Counted from the stretch's first letter, positions 7,487 to 16,373 are shown. The stretch is DNA of 40,729 bases from an uncultured bacterium (GCA_949288455.1 CASEKF010000032.1:1-40729), one strand, 5' to 3'. Program-made: numbers and translations. Notes: generated by a model not told the origin, from the sequence alone.

Positions 7487-9337
7487 ATGCCTATGAAATA
7501 TATACTTTGCGCCGCGGCGGCGTTTCTGGCAATGAGCCTGAAAGGATGGACTTTAGAGATGAACCAAAATAACTTTGTGCCGGAATGGTCCAAAAGAGCG
7601 GTTTGGTATCAGATATTTCCGGAAAGATTCAGGAACGGAGACGTATCAAACGATCCGACGATAGAACAAGTAAAAGGCGCATGGCCTCATGACGGCGTAT
7701 CTCCCTGGGAAGTACATCCTTGGGGAAGCGACTGGTACGAACTTGCGGACTATGAAAAAGCAAACGGAAAAGATATATGGTACAATCTTCAAAGAAGAAG
7801 ATACGGCGGAGATCTGCAAGGGATAATAGATAAATTGGACTATCTGAAAGAACTGGGCATAACCGCGATTTATCTTAATCCGGTTTTCGAATCTCCTTCG
7901 GCTCATAAATACGACGCTATAAGATATGAGCATATAGATCCCAATTTAGGTCCGGATCCCGAAGGAGACAGAAAACTTATGTCGTCAGAATCGCCTCACG
8001 ATCCTTCTTCTTGGCATTGGACAAGCGCGGACAAACTCGCTTTAGAGCTTATCAAAAAAGCGCATGACAAAGGCATAAAAGTAATTTTCGACGGAGTCTT
8101 TAATCATATCGGAATAAGAAATCCAATGTTTGAAGATTTAGTTGAAAATCAACAAAACTCAAAATACAAAGACTGGTTTGTCGTAAAATCATGGAACGAC
8201 GATAAAACAGGGACTAAATTTGATTACGAATGCTGGTACGGCTTTAGAGAACTTCCGGAATGGAGAGAAGACGACGGCGGAATAGTCGCCGGTCCTAAAA
8301 AATATATTTTCGACATAACGAAAAGGTGGATGGATCCTGACGGCGACGGCAACGTAGAAGACGGCATAGACGGCTGGAGGCTTGACGTAGCGTTCTGCGT
8401 AAAGCATGCCTTTTGGAAAGACTGGTCAAAATACGTAAAGTCAATCAATCCTCAAGCTTATATGACCGCGGAAATAATAGATACTCCCGAAGCGAATAAA
8501 CCTTATCTTGAAGGAGACGAATTTACCGCCGTAATGAATTATAACTTTGCGTTCTGCGTCTCCGAATTTTTTATGGGGATAAACGGAAAAAATATTTCTC
8601 CGTCGGAATTTGACGAAAAACTAAAACATTTAAGAAATTCATACGACGAAGAATATAACTATGCCATGCAGAATCTGCTTGACAGTCATGATACCGCCAG
8701 AACGGCTTCGAATATAGTAAACAGAACAAATCTGGATTATAGAAATTGGAATAAATATTGCCAAACTTCTAAGGCTGACTCTCCCGCTTTCGACACGAGA
8801 AAACCGGATAGTTATGAAAAAGCGATTCAAAAATTAGCCGTTTTATTTCAAATGACCTATTTAGGAGCTCCTATGATTTATTACGGAGACGAAGTAGGAA
8901 TGTGGGGAGGCAACGATCCTTGCTGCAGAAAACCTATGCTTTGGCAAGATATAAAATATAACGACGAAGTTTATCTTCCAAACGGATCAAAAAAAGAATC
9001 CCCGGATCAAGTCAAGCCGGATATGGATATGTTTGCCTTTTATAAAAAGCTTATAGCTCTGAGAAATTCCTCAGACGCTTTACAAATAGGCGATTATAAA
9101 ACGATTATTACTGACGACGAAAGGAATATTTTCGCTTTCGCCAGAACATATGAAAACGAAAAAGTCATAGTAGTCATCAATAACTCTCCTGCGGCAATCA
9201 TGACCGAAATACCGGCGGAAGGCAAGAAGGAGGCCTTCGAAGAAATTAAAGGGAAAACGCTTAAGGCGAAAAACGACGCGTTTACGCTTATGACTATGCC
9301 TAAAACAGGATATATTTTGACGTTTAAAAATAACTAA
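7487..9337 (+). CDS. Exported GH13 alpha-amylase-family glycosidase
   Basis: A 616-residue alpha-glucan hydrolase with an N-terminal signal-like segment (residues 4-20, YILCAAAAFLAMSLKGW), so it should act outside the cytoplasm on starch, glycogen or maltodextrins. All four GH13 motifs are present: FDGVFNH (region I), GWRLDVAF with nucleophile D300 (region II), TAEI with acid/base E329 (region III) and LLDSHDT with D402 (region IV). The N-terminal VWYQIFPERFRNGD is typical of neopullulanase- and cyclomaltodextrinase-like members. A second start three codons in (7493) is nearer the expected spacing but keeps the same frame. The cytoplasmic paralogue lies at 11115-12914, so an exported enzyme and an internal enzyme may act in sequence. 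Exact specificity cannot be read from the motifs. Confidence 0.9.
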   Translation: MPMKYILCAAAAFLAMSLKGWTLEMNQNNFVPEWSKRAVWYQIFPERFRNGDVSNDPTIEQVKGAWPHDGVSPWEVHPWGSDWYELADYEKANGKDIWYNLQRRRYGGDLQGIIDKLDYLKELGITAIYLNPVFESPSAHKYDAIRYEHIDPNLGPDPEGDRKLMSSESPHDPSSWHWTSADKLALELIKKAHDKGIKVIFDGVFNHIGIRNPMFEDLVENQQNSKYKDWFVVKSWNDDKTGTKFDYECWYGFRELPEWREDDGGIVAGPKKYIFDITKRWMDPDGDGNVEDGIDGWRLDVAFCVKHAFWKDWSKYVKSINPQAYMTAEIIDTPEANKPYLEGDEFTAVMNYNFAFCVSEFFMGINGKNISPSEFDEKLKHLRNSYDEEYNYAMQNLLDSHDTARTASNIVNRTNLDYRNWNKYCQTSKADSPAFDTRKPDSYEKAIQKLAVLFQMTYLGAPMIYYGDEVGMWGGNDPCCRKPMLWQDIKYNDEVYLPNGSKKESPDQVKPDMDMFAFYKKLIALRNSSDALQIGDYKTIITDDERNIFAFARTYENEKVIVVINNSPAAIMTEIPAEGKKEAFEEIKGKTLKAKNDAFTLMTMPKTGYILTFKNN

Positions 9338-9393
9338 CGTTAAAATATCTTCCTTAGACGCCTGACAGATTAAGATGATTTTTCCGGTTTTTA

Positions 9394-9423
9394 TTGACAG
9401 AAAATAAAATTATGCCTTTTTAT
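9394..9423 (+). promoter_or_regulatory. Candidate sigma-70 promoter
   Basis: A perfect TTGACA at 9394-9399 is followed after 18 bases by TTTTAT (9418-9423), a four-of-six match to the -10 box. It would give a leader of more than 200 bases that includes the hairpin at 9531-9588 before the gene at 9654. The weak -10 box keeps confidence low. Confidence 0.3.
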
Positions 9424-9530
9424 CAGCCAAGCTCTTCTCTTTTTAAAGAAATAGGAATATAAAGGCGATCAAAATTAAAATCGCGCCGCAGAAAGGCCCG
9501 CGGAATAATTGCGCCGCCGGATTGAGAGGA

Positions 9531-9588
9531 CGCCTCTATCGGCATAATGTGAACGCCAAAAGGCGTCAGCTGATACGGCGTAGAGGCG
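9531..9588 (+). other. Nested inverted repeat in the leader of the CxxC gene
   Basis: CGCCTCTA at 9531-9538 pairs with TAGAGGCG at 9581-9588. Inside it ACGCC (9553-9557) pairs with GGCGT (9562-9566) around an AAAA loop. The element lies about 65 bases before the ATG at 9654 and has no following T-run, so it looks more like a structured leader or operator than a terminator. It matches no riboswitch class I know. Confidence 0.4.
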
Positions 9589-9653
9589 GAAACGCCAAAT
9601 CTCCGACTTCGGCTTTGATAAGCGTCAATACGGATAAAAAGGAAATAAAAAGT

Positions 9654-9974
9654 ATGAAAGCAATAATAATAAAACTAAGCGTCTTTATAGCGGCATGCTT
9701 CTTTTTAAGCGCTTCGCCATACGCCGAGAGCCTTCCAAGTCAATGTTCGGACCGCGATCCATACCTGAACGTAACCCTCCAAACGGCGGCCGGAAAAAAC
9801 CGGGCGTCCTTGTGCGGTCGCTGCTGTAATTTCGAAGGCGGAAAAGATCACTGCGTTAAATGCGGAAAATGGTTAGGAGCTTCAGAAAGAGCCGAGGCTC
9901 CGTTATGCGGTCGCTGCTATAATTTCGAGGGCGGAAAAGATCACTGTATTAAATGCGGAAAATGGAGTCCATAA
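9654..9974 (+). CDS. Small exported protein with two tandem CxRC/CxKC modules
   Basis: The start at 9654 (MKAIIIKLSVFIAACFFLSA) is chosen because it opens a clean signal peptide ending near SPYA-ES and follows AAAAGGAA. The protein has 106 residues. After a 30-residue spacer it holds two near-identical modules, each CGRC-x-NFEGGKDHC-x-KCGKW, that is CxxC-x10-CxxC, repeated every 31 codons (first cysteine codons at 9813 and 9906). Eight cysteines and two histidines suggest binding of zinc or another metal, or disulfides outside the cytoplasm. The gene overlaps the start of the polyferredoxin-like gene by 22 bases, so the two are translationally coupled and may work together in periplasmic redox or metal handling. 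I do not recognise the family. Confidence 0.7.
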   Translation: MKAIIIKLSVFIAACFFLSASPYAESLPSQCSDRDPYLNVTLQTAAGKNRASLCGRCCNFEGGKDHCVKCGKWLGASERAEAPLCGRCYNFEGGKDHCIKCGKWSP

Positions 9975-11104
9975 AATTACTTTTCTTGAAAATAAGATTC
10001 TGGACCGCAGGAATATTTGGACTTCTGCTTCATCTGAATATATTTAAAGTAAGATTTCCAAATATATGCGCTCCTACTTATAGTTGCCATGGATGTCCTT
10101 GGGCTTCTTTCGGCTGTCCCGCAGGGGCAGCCGCTTTCCAATTTTCCATAGGCAAATTTCCCGCGGCCATAATAGGAACAATGCTCTTAATAGGAGCTGC
10201 GGCGGGGAGAATCGTATGCGGCTTTTTATGTCCGGTAGGGCTATTTCAGGACGTAATACATAAAATCCCTTCGAAAAAACTCAAATTGCCTAAATGGATC
10301 GGATTTATAAAATACGGAGTTTTAGCTTTATTGGTAATTATTTTGCCCTTTTTAATGGGGCAAGATCAATCCGGATATCTTGAATTTACAAAAATTGAAA
10401 TTTTAAAAAACGAACGGGGCAAAAGATATCCTCAAGCTACGGTCATAAATAACGGAAATAAACCTGTAGTCAATCCTGAAATAGAATTTTTCGTAAAAAA
10501 TAAAGACGGAAAGACAATTTCCAAAAAGTCTAAAGTATTTAATATAACCATAAATCCCGGAGAAAAAGCCGTATTGGCTGGAGATCCTCCTAAGTTGACG
10601 TGGGCAAAATCCATAAACGCGGTTTCTTCCCCTCAGGCGGCGCCAACTCAAGACATCCCGATTCCCTATTTGTATTATTGCAGAATATGTCCCGTCGGAA
10701 CTTTGACCGCGGCTATTCCGACAGCTATTGAAAAAAATTCTTTTGTAAATCTTATAAAAGAATCCTTTCCAAGAATAGCCGTTTTGCTTTTTTTTCTAAT
10801 AGGCGCGGTTTTCATATCCAGACTTTTCTGCCGCGCGTTCTGCCCTATAGGAGCCTTTTACGCGCTAACAAATCAATTCGCTCTGTTTCGTCCGTCTATA
10901 GACAAAACTTTATGCGTACAATGCGGAAAATGTTCTAAAATATGTCCGGTCGGGCTAAACGTACCGGAGGATATAGGTTCTCCCGAATGTTTGGCTTGCG
11001 GCGATTGTATGAAAATCTGTCCAAAAAAAGCTTTAAAACGCGAATTCGCGTTTTTGAACGACTCTGCCGACAAAACTAACGGTAAACAAAATAAAAAGGA
11101 ATAA
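9953..11104 (+). CDS. NapH/NosR/CcoG-like membrane 4Fe-4S protein
   Basis: A 383-residue integral membrane protein with several hydrophobic segments (about 12-28, 60-80, 118-133, 268-290) and a set of conserved cysteine motifs on and between them: CHGCPWASFGCPAG, CGFLCPVGLFQD, CRICPVGTLT and CRAFCPIGAFYAL. The CxxxCP motifs after membrane helices are the hallmark of NapH/NosR/RdxA-type electron-transfer proteins. Residues about 145-235 form a soluble, probably Ig-like, insert. The C-terminus holds two ferredoxin clusters (CVQCGKCSKICP and CLACGDCMKICP). It likely passes electrons across the membrane to an extracytoplasmic partner. The upstream coupled gene encodes an exported cysteine-rich protein, a plausible partner (inference). 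Ten bases separate it from the downstream amylase gene. Confidence 0.85.
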   Translation: MRKMESIKLLFLKIRFWTAGIFGLLLHLNIFKVRFPNICAPTYSCHGCPWASFGCPAGAAAFQFSIGKFPAAIIGTMLLIGAAAGRIVCGFLCPVGLFQDVIHKIPSKKLKLPKWIGFIKYGVLALLVIILPFLMGQDQSGYLEFTKIEILKNERGKRYPQATVINNGNKPVVNPEIEFFVKNKDGKTISKKSKVFNITINPGEKAVLAGDPPKLTWAKSINAVSSPQAAPTQDIPIPYLYYCRICPVGTLTAAIPTAIEKNSFVNLIKESFPRIAVLLFFLIGAVFISRLFCRAFCPIGAFYALTNQFALFRPSIDKTLCVQCGKCSKICPVGLNVPEDIGSPECLACGDCMKICPKKALKREFAFLNDSADKTNGKQNKKE

Positions 11105-11114
11105 ACACACTAAG

Positions 11115-12914
11115 ATGCGAAGCTCTGAAACTTTGAAAGAAATAACGATTCAAATACCTGAAAAAGTATATCCTTCTCCGGAAGACTGGCGAGACGAAAT
11201 AATTTATTCGCTCATAATAGACAGATTTTCGGACGGTCGGGAAGATAAACGTCCTTTATATGATCCTAAGATTCATTATGAAAACGCGCTAAAAAAAGAC
11301 GGAGGCAAAGAATGGGCCGCCGAAGGGCTAAGATGGCAGGGAGGCAATTTTAACGGCATAGCTTCAAAATTGGACTATCTCAAAAATCTTGGAATTACCG
11401 CTTTATGGCTTTCGCCTGTCTTCAGACAAAGAGCGGCCGATCCTGAAGCCGAAAAATTTGGGCAAGTAAATTATCATGGATACGCCATACAAAATTTTTT
11501 AGACGTGGATCCTCACTTCGGCACAAAAGAGGATTTAAAAGAGCTCGTACAAAAAGCGCATGAACGCGGTATCAGAATAATTTTAGACATCGTCCACAAC
11601 CATACCGGAAATAATTGGTGTTATAAAGGATATGAAGATCCTGAAAATTTAAACGTCTTTCCCGATTTCAGAATTCAAGAGAGAGAATTCGGCAAATGGA
11701 GAACCGAAAAAGACGACGGCATAATACGCGGCGAAAACGACGGAGTTTGGCCCAAAGAATTTCAAAACCCCGATTGGTACTGGAGAAAAGGCGCGATCAA
11801 GAACTGGGATTCTTATCCCGATTTTATAGAAGGCGATTTTTTCGAATCGAAATCTCTTAAACATGCGGAGCCTAAAGTTCTCGACGCGCTAATAAAAATA
11901 TACAGATATTGGATTCAGTATACGGATTGCGACGGCTTCAGAATCGACGCGGCTAAGCATGTCGGCGTTAAGGCTTCCACGAAATTTTGCAACGCCATAA
12001 GGGAATATGCGGAACTGATAGGAAAAAAGAATTTTCTTTTGATGGGCGAAGTGGCCGGAAGCGAAGATCTCGCCAAACAATTTCTGGCAGACGCCACTCA
12101 AGCTGGATTATCGGCTATATTAGACATAAACGGTCCGCCGAGAGCCCTTGAAAAAGTGATAAAAGGATTCGAACATCCCTTCAGCTTATTCACGTATTAC
12201 ACGGCAAAATCCAATCTTCCTTTAGCCAGCCACAGAGAAATAGGCAAATATCATATATCCATTCTGGACGACCACGATCAAGTATGGCGCTATCCCGAAG
12301 AAGGGAAAGCTCGGTTCAGCGCGGACAATCCTTTCGATCAGCAGATAGTTCTGGCTACAGGCTTTCAAATGTGCAGTCTTGGCATACCGGCGATATATTA
12401 CGGAACCGAACAGAATTTTGACGGCAAAGGAAACAAGCCTCATTTCGACAGATGGATCAGAGAATGCATGTTCGGGGGCAAATTCGGAGCTATGAGAACC
12501 GAAGGAGTCCACTTCTTCAATGAGAACAACCCGACCTATCAACAGATTTCACGGCTATGCGGCGTCAGGAAATCAGAGCCCGCTTTAAAATACGGAAGGC
12601 AATATTTTAGACAAATTTCATTTGACGGCTATAATTTTCAATGGCCCGATAGAAAACAAATGATAGTTTGGTCTCGAATTCTAGCCGGAGAAGAAATATT
12701 ATCTGCCATAAATACAAACGCGGAATCTAAAATATCAGCTTACGTGATAACGGAAAACGAATTGCATCAACAAGGATCAAAGTGGCTCGTACTATTTTCA
12801 AACTGTCTTAAAGAAGACGCGCAAGACATATATGAAACGTATGAAATAAATAATTACAAAGCCTTAAAAATAACTTTATCTCCTTGTTCCATGATAATTC
12901 TAAAAAGAATTTAA
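11115..12914 (+). CDS. Cytoplasmic GH13 alpha-amylase-family enzyme
   Basis: A 599-residue GH13 enzyme without signal peptide. The four family motifs are intact: DIVHNH (I), GFRIDAAKH with nucleophile D278 (II), LMGEVAGS with acid/base E312 (III) and LDDHDQV with D388 (IV). The opening EIIYSLIIDRFSDG is typical of the N-terminal beta strand of the barrel. A C-terminal beta domain follows from about residue 500. It probably breaks down or rearranges maltodextrins inside the cell, complementing the exported enzyme at 7487-9337. It starts ten bases after the polyferredoxin-like gene, so it may share a transcript with it; the functional link between them is not obvious. Exact specificity is unknown. 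Confidence 0.9.
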   Translation: MRSSETLKEITIQIPEKVYPSPEDWRDEIIYSLIIDRFSDGREDKRPLYDPKIHYENALKKDGGKEWAAEGLRWQGGNFNGIASKLDYLKNLGITALWLSPVFRQRAADPEAEKFGQVNYHGYAIQNFLDVDPHFGTKEDLKELVQKAHERGIRIILDIVHNHTGNNWCYKGYEDPENLNVFPDFRIQEREFGKWRTEKDDGIIRGENDGVWPKEFQNPDWYWRKGAIKNWDSYPDFIEGDFFESKSLKHAEPKVLDALIKIYRYWIQYTDCDGFRIDAAKHVGVKASTKFCNAIREYAELIGKKNFLLMGEVAGSEDLAKQFLADATQAGLSAILDINGPPRALEKVIKGFEHPFSLFTYYTAKSNLPLASHREIGKYHISILDDHDQVWRYPEEGKARFSADNPFDQQIVLATGFQMCSLGIPAIYYGTEQNFDGKGNKPHFDRWIRECMFGGKFGAMRTEGVHFFNENNPTYQQISRLCGVRKSEPALKYGRQYFRQISFDGYNFQWPDRKQMIVWSRILAGEEILSAINTNAESKISAYVITENELHQQGSKWLVLFSNCLKEDAQDIYETYEINNYKALKITLSPCSMIILKRI

Positions 12915-12969
12915 CCGTTATTATTACGCCGCTTATTTTTGTAACCAATTTCTTTAGGGGGACGCGGAA

Positions 12970-13938
12970 TTGCTTCGAAAATTGCTTAAGGTTCTCGGCT
13001 TTTTAGCCGTTGGAGCCGCAACCATAACTACTCTTTCATTTTCCTGTCTATTTGGGGTTATAATATATGAAACTTTCTTTAAAATTCCGGAAGAAATAAC
13101 CGTTCCGAATATCACGGGGAAAAAACTTCAGTCTTCTCTTTCGTTTATAAAAAACCTGAAGCTTTCCGCTAAAGTAAAAAAACTATATAACGATAAAATA
13201 CCTCCCGGCCAAATCATCTCTCAATCTCCCAAAGCCGGAGAAACCGTAAGAAGCGGCAGAGAAATATCTATAATTTCAAGTATTGGACCTGAAATGACGG
13301 CAGTTCCCGATATTGAAACCCTCACTCAAAGAGACGGAGAACTTATGCTTAGAGAAAGGCAGCTCGTAGTAGGAAAAATTACGTACGTAGAAAATTCTGA
13401 AGAAATGGAATCTATAATTAGTCAGAGTCCCAAAGCGGGAGAAAGAGTCAAAAAAGGTTCTCCCGTATCGTTCACGGTCAACGTCGGAAAAATAGTTAAA
13501 TATGAAGTGCCTATTTTTGAAAATAAAAGCCTTGATTATACTTATTCGGTTCTACGCGATTCTCCGTTTAAGCTGGGCAGAGTCAGGTGGATATACCACG
13601 ACTATATTCAAAAAGGTCAGGTCATACGTCAAAATCCTATGCCCGGAACTTTTGCCAACAAAAATTATCCGATAAATCTCGACGTAAGCGCCGGCAAAAT
13701 GTACGGAGATTTAATAATCAGTCAGGAAACCATTCGATTTACCGTTCCCAGCGAGTTAAGTTCCGATTCCACTCATAAAAATATCAAGATAGCTTTAAGA
13801 GATCAGCGGGGGTTTAACTATATATACGACTCCGATCATTCTTCGGGAGATCGCATAGAGCTTATGGTGACGGCAAACGGAGGCGCGGAGGCATATATAT
13901 ATATGGACGGCACAATAAAACAAAAAATAAAGATATAA
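12970..13938 (+). CDS. Single-pass membrane protein with three PASTA domains
   Basis: Translation from TTG at 12970, behind TAGGGGGA, gives 322 residues. Residues 8-33 are a membrane anchor, which places the rest outside the cytoplasm. Three PASTA-type repeats follow at about 38-107, 108-173 and 174-242, marked by PPGQIISQSPKAGETV, IISQSPKAGERVKKG and QKGQVIRQNPMPGTF. PASTA domains bind peptidoglycan fragments or beta-lactam-like ligands. No kinase domain is attached, whereas in Gram-positives PASTA is usually fused to a Ser/Thr kinase. The C-terminal 75 residues form an extra beta-rich region. rpe starts 35 bases downstream; a stand-alone PASTA gene next to rpe is also known from other diderms. 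Confidence 0.88.
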   Translation: MLRKLLKVLGFLAVGAATITTLSFSCLFGVIIYETFFKIPEEITVPNITGKKLQSSLSFIKNLKLSAKVKKLYNDKIPPGQIISQSPKAGETVRSGREISIISSIGPEMTAVPDIETLTQRDGELMLRERQLVVGKITYVENSEEMESIISQSPKAGERVKKGSPVSFTVNVGKIVKYEVPIFENKSLDYTYSVLRDSPFKLGRVRWIYHDYIQKGQVIRQNPMPGTFANKNYPINLDVSAGKMYGDLIISQETIRFTVPSELSSDSTHKNIKIALRDQRGFNYIYDSDHSSGDRIELMVTANGGAEAYIYMDGTIKQKIKI

Positions 13939-13973
13939 CGACAAAATAAAATAGAACAACGGAGCAACGACGA

Positions 13974-14627
13974 ATGGCTATAAAAATATCTCCTTCAATA
14001 CTTGGGGCCGACTTCTCAAAACTTGCGGAAGAAATCAAGCGTACCGAGCAGGCCGGAGCCGATTCCATACATTTCGATATTATGGATAATCATTTCGTGC
14101 CAAATTTGACTTTCGGCCCAATGCTTTTAAAATCGCTTCGACCATACTCCGGCCTTCCTTTCAGCGTTCATTTAATGGTGGAAAATACGGACGAATATTT
14201 AGAGGAATGCGCGAAAAACGGAGCGTCGTCGATAACCGTACATTCCGAAAGCTGCGTTCACCTTCACAGAACTCTTTCGGAAATAAAAAGACTCGGTTTA
14301 AAAGCCGGCGTAGCGGTAAATCCGGCGTCGTCTTTGGCGTTTATCCCCTATGTAGCCGATCTTATAGACGAAATATTGATAATGACGGTTAATCCGGGAT
14401 TTTCAGGCCAAAAAATAATAGCGAGAGCCATAAATAAAATAGGAGAAGCGTCTAAAATAATACGAAAAGAAAATCCCGCTGTCGAAATCAACGTCGACGG
14501 CGGCATAAACGCTTCAAACGCGCGTCAAATAATCGATCAGGGAGCCGATTCCATAGTTATGGCGTCAGCTTTCTACGGTTCAAACAATCCTAAAGAATTG
14601 GTAGAGTATATTAAATCTTTGCGTTAA
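13974..14627 (+). CDS. rpe: Ribulose-phosphate 3-epimerase
   Basis: Interconverts ribulose 5-phosphate and xylulose 5-phosphate in the pentose phosphate pathway. The 217-residue TIM barrel has all family signatures: SILGADFSKL at the N-terminus, HFDIMDNHFVPN with metal-binding residues, VHLMVEN, MTVNPGFSGQ and INVDGGIN near the phosphate-binding end. It is cytoplasmic and complete. It follows the PASTA gene by 35 bases and is probably in the same operon. Confidence 0.97.
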   Translation: MAIKISPSILGADFSKLAEEIKRTEQAGADSIHFDIMDNHFVPNLTFGPMLLKSLRPYSGLPFSVHLMVENTDEYLEECAKNGASSITVHSESCVHLHRTLSEIKRLGLKAGVAVNPASSLAFIPYVADLIDEILIMTVNPGFSGQKIIARAINKIGEASKIIRKENPAVEINVDGGINASNARQIIDQGADSIVMASAFYGSNNPKELVEYIKSLR

Positions 14628-14918
14628 AAACGAAAACCAAATTCAAGGCAAATGTTGAAATATTGTTTACATAATTTTAATAGATTTTTATACCAAATAA
14701 TGATATTATAAAAACGGAGAAGTATTAAATAATAAAAAAGCTTAGCTTTATACCGTGTTAAAAACGCAAGCTATCGCTATATAAGCCCAAAGGCAAACTT
14801 CAAGATATAACGTACAGCGAAACGTTTCAAAGCGGCGCTAAGAGATCCCTAACGACAGCGTTCCGCCGATAAATTAATACGAATAAAAATAAGCTCCAGA
14901 CCAAAGGAGGATTACTAT
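14628..14918. other. Intergenic region with long leader of the peptidase gene
   Basis: About 290 bases with no gene. A TTTACA at about 14677 followed 17 bases later by TATACC could be a promoter, giving a leader of about 200 bases before 14919. The leader has purine-rich patches and a possible stem (CGGCG near 14834 with CGCCG near 14864). I compared it with known riboswitch patterns and could not assign it. A strong ribosome binding site, AAAGGAGGA, precedes the peptidase ATG. Confidence 0.35.
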
Positions 14919-16280
14919 ATGGACAGCATTAAAAGCTTTCAACCATATATGCCTGCTTCCGAACTTGATAGAACGCCTTCGGCGGCTGTATCCAAAGAAC
15001 CTAAAAGTTCTCCTGAAGCTAAAGATCAAGTCTCGTTAAGCGGAGGAACCGAACAGAAACTTCCGGATCCCATAAAGCCTCATAAAAAATGGCTTTTTAT
15101 GAATTATATAGCGGCAGACTGTAATCTAACCGATTTTCAGTTGAAGAATATAGATCAGCAGGAACAAGTAGGTTCGGACGCAAACACTCATATAGTCGCT
15201 TACGTAGACGTCGGAGACCAAAAAAATATAATGGGAGACTGGAAAGACTGCAGAACGTATTACGTAACTAAAGACGATACTAAAGACCAATTAAACTCTG
15301 AAGTCATCCAGGAATTCGGCAAAACAAACATGGCGGATCCCGCTACTTTAACCAAATTCATAGTAGACGCGATGGGCAAATTTCCATCCGATTACGTTTG
15401 TCTCGTATTGAACGATCATGGCGGCGGCTTTACCGGAGCTATGTCAGACGACGGCGCAAAGGCCGGAGCTATGAGTATGCCCGATATGAAAAAAGCGCTC
15501 AGCGACGCTGAAAAGATTACCGGCAAAAAAATAGACGTTCTCGGATTTGACGCGTGTTTAATGGCCGAGACAGAAGTAGCTTACGAACTTAAAGATCATG
15601 CAAATATCCTTATGGCTTCCGAAGAAACCGAAAACGGTCCCGGCTGGGCATATCATACCCTTCTTAGCGGCTCAAATATGGCTAAAGCCATAGAAACGGT
15701 TCAGCAGTCGTCCCTATATAAAATAGACGTCGGCCCGGAAGAATTTGCTAAGATAGTAGTAGACGTAAATAAAGAAAACAATGCCGATATACCTACGTTC
15801 TCAGTCACAGATCTTACGCAAATGGACGCTTTTAAAGATTCTCTTAACGATCTTGCCTCCTCCATACAAAAATCAGAGGAGAAAGAGACTATAAAACAAG
15901 CTATTCAAAATGCGGAATATTACGGTCAGGGATGGGCTCCATACGGAGATATAAGAGACGTCGGACATATGGTTGACAATATAATATCGACGGCAAAGGA
16001 TAAAGAACTTGTCTCTTCGGCTAAAAAAGTCAAAGCTCAATTAGCTAAAACAGTCATGTATAATCAGGTTAATGAAAAAGAGCATCCGCAATCTCAAGGA
16101 CTCAGTATTTACGCTCCGACCAATAAACCTAATGATTTAGGTTATAATTACGAGCAACTTCAATTTGCAAAAGATACGCAATGGGACGAAATGCTGAAAG
16201 AATTAGGAATAGGCTCCGCTCAATCTGAAGAGACTCCTAAAGTTCCCGACGTATGGCCTGACGGCAGCAAAAGAATATAA
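14919..16280 (+). CDS. Clostripain-family cysteine peptidase (C11-like)
   Basis: A 453-residue protein of the caspase-like clan. The catalytic dyad is H167 in LNDHGGG and C213 in GFDACLM, both in the expected context. Downstream ASEETENGPGWAYHTLL matches the family. C11 peptidases usually cut after basic residues and are often activated by self-cleavage. No signal peptide is seen; residues 1-45 instead are a Pro/Ser/Lys-rich leader containing AKDQVSLSGG, which resembles IKDQVALSQEA in the metallopeptidase at 2857-3867. The start is fixed by AAAGGAGGA eight bases upstream. The gene stands alone between rpe and a bidirectional terminator. Substrate and location are unknown, but the shared leader hints at a common export or control route. 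Confidence 0.88.
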   Translation: MDSIKSFQPYMPASELDRTPSAAVSKEPKSSPEAKDQVSLSGGTEQKLPDPIKPHKKWLFMNYIAADCNLTDFQLKNIDQQEQVGSDANTHIVAYVDVGDQKNIMGDWKDCRTYYVTKDDTKDQLNSEVIQEFGKTNMADPATLTKFIVDAMGKFPSDYVCLVLNDHGGGFTGAMSDDGAKAGAMSMPDMKKALSDAEKITGKKIDVLGFDACLMAETEVAYELKDHANILMASEETENGPGWAYHTLLSGSNMAKAIETVQQSSLYKIDVGPEEFAKIVVDVNKENNADIPTFSVTDLTQMDAFKDSLNDLASSIQKSEEKETIKQAIQNAEYYGQGWAPYGDIRDVGHMVDNIISTAKDKELVSSAKKVKAQLAKTVMYNQVNEKEHPQSQGLSIYAPTNKPNDLGYNYEQLQFAKDTQWDEMLKELGIGSAQSEETPKVPDVWPDGSKRI

Positions 16281-16297
16281 TTTACATCAGTAGAAAG

Positions 16298-16355
16298 AAA
16301 CATAAAAACAAATAACGCTTGAAATAAATTTCAAGCGTTATTTGTTTTTATGTTT
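16298..16355. terminator. Bidirectional terminator, perfect 27-bp hairpin
   Basis: Positions 16298-16324 are exactly complementary to 16329-16355 around a four-base loop (TAAA). The stem ends in A-rich and T-rich stretches on both sides, so it works as an intrinsic terminator in both directions. It sits between the convergent peptidase gene (plus, ends 16280) and topB (minus, ends 16374). Confidence 0.9.
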
Positions 16356-16373
16356 GCAATATATCGAACATCT

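Larger units (their letters stand above)
9338..9653. other. Leader region upstream of the small CxxC protein
   Basis: About 315 bases without a supported gene. It contains a promoter-like TTGACA at 9394, purine-rich DNA, and a nested hairpin at 9531-9588. A longer in-frame extension of the next gene back to 9522 reads basic and low-quality (MRGRLYRHNV...), has no ribosome binding site and would bury the signal peptide, so I treat it as non-coding. Confidence 0.45.

Noticed and set aside
9443-9530. Minus-strand hydrophobic frame ending in FCGAILILIAFIFLFL
   Set aside because: About 29 codons after a stop codon, without start codon or ribosome binding site; AT-rich spacer DNA often gives hydrophobic frames.
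9522-9653. N-terminal extension of the small cysteine-module protein
   Set aside because: The extension is basic and unstructured and would hide the clear signal peptide; ATG at 9654 has a better context.
14790-14880. Leader of the clostripain-like gene resembling a c-di-GMP-I riboswitch (GGCAAAC, CAAAGC and a GGCG/CGCC stem in order)
   Set aside because: The GNRA tetraloop stem and its receptor are not recognisable, and the outer stem does not close. Only short motif matches remain; a covariance scan would be decisive.
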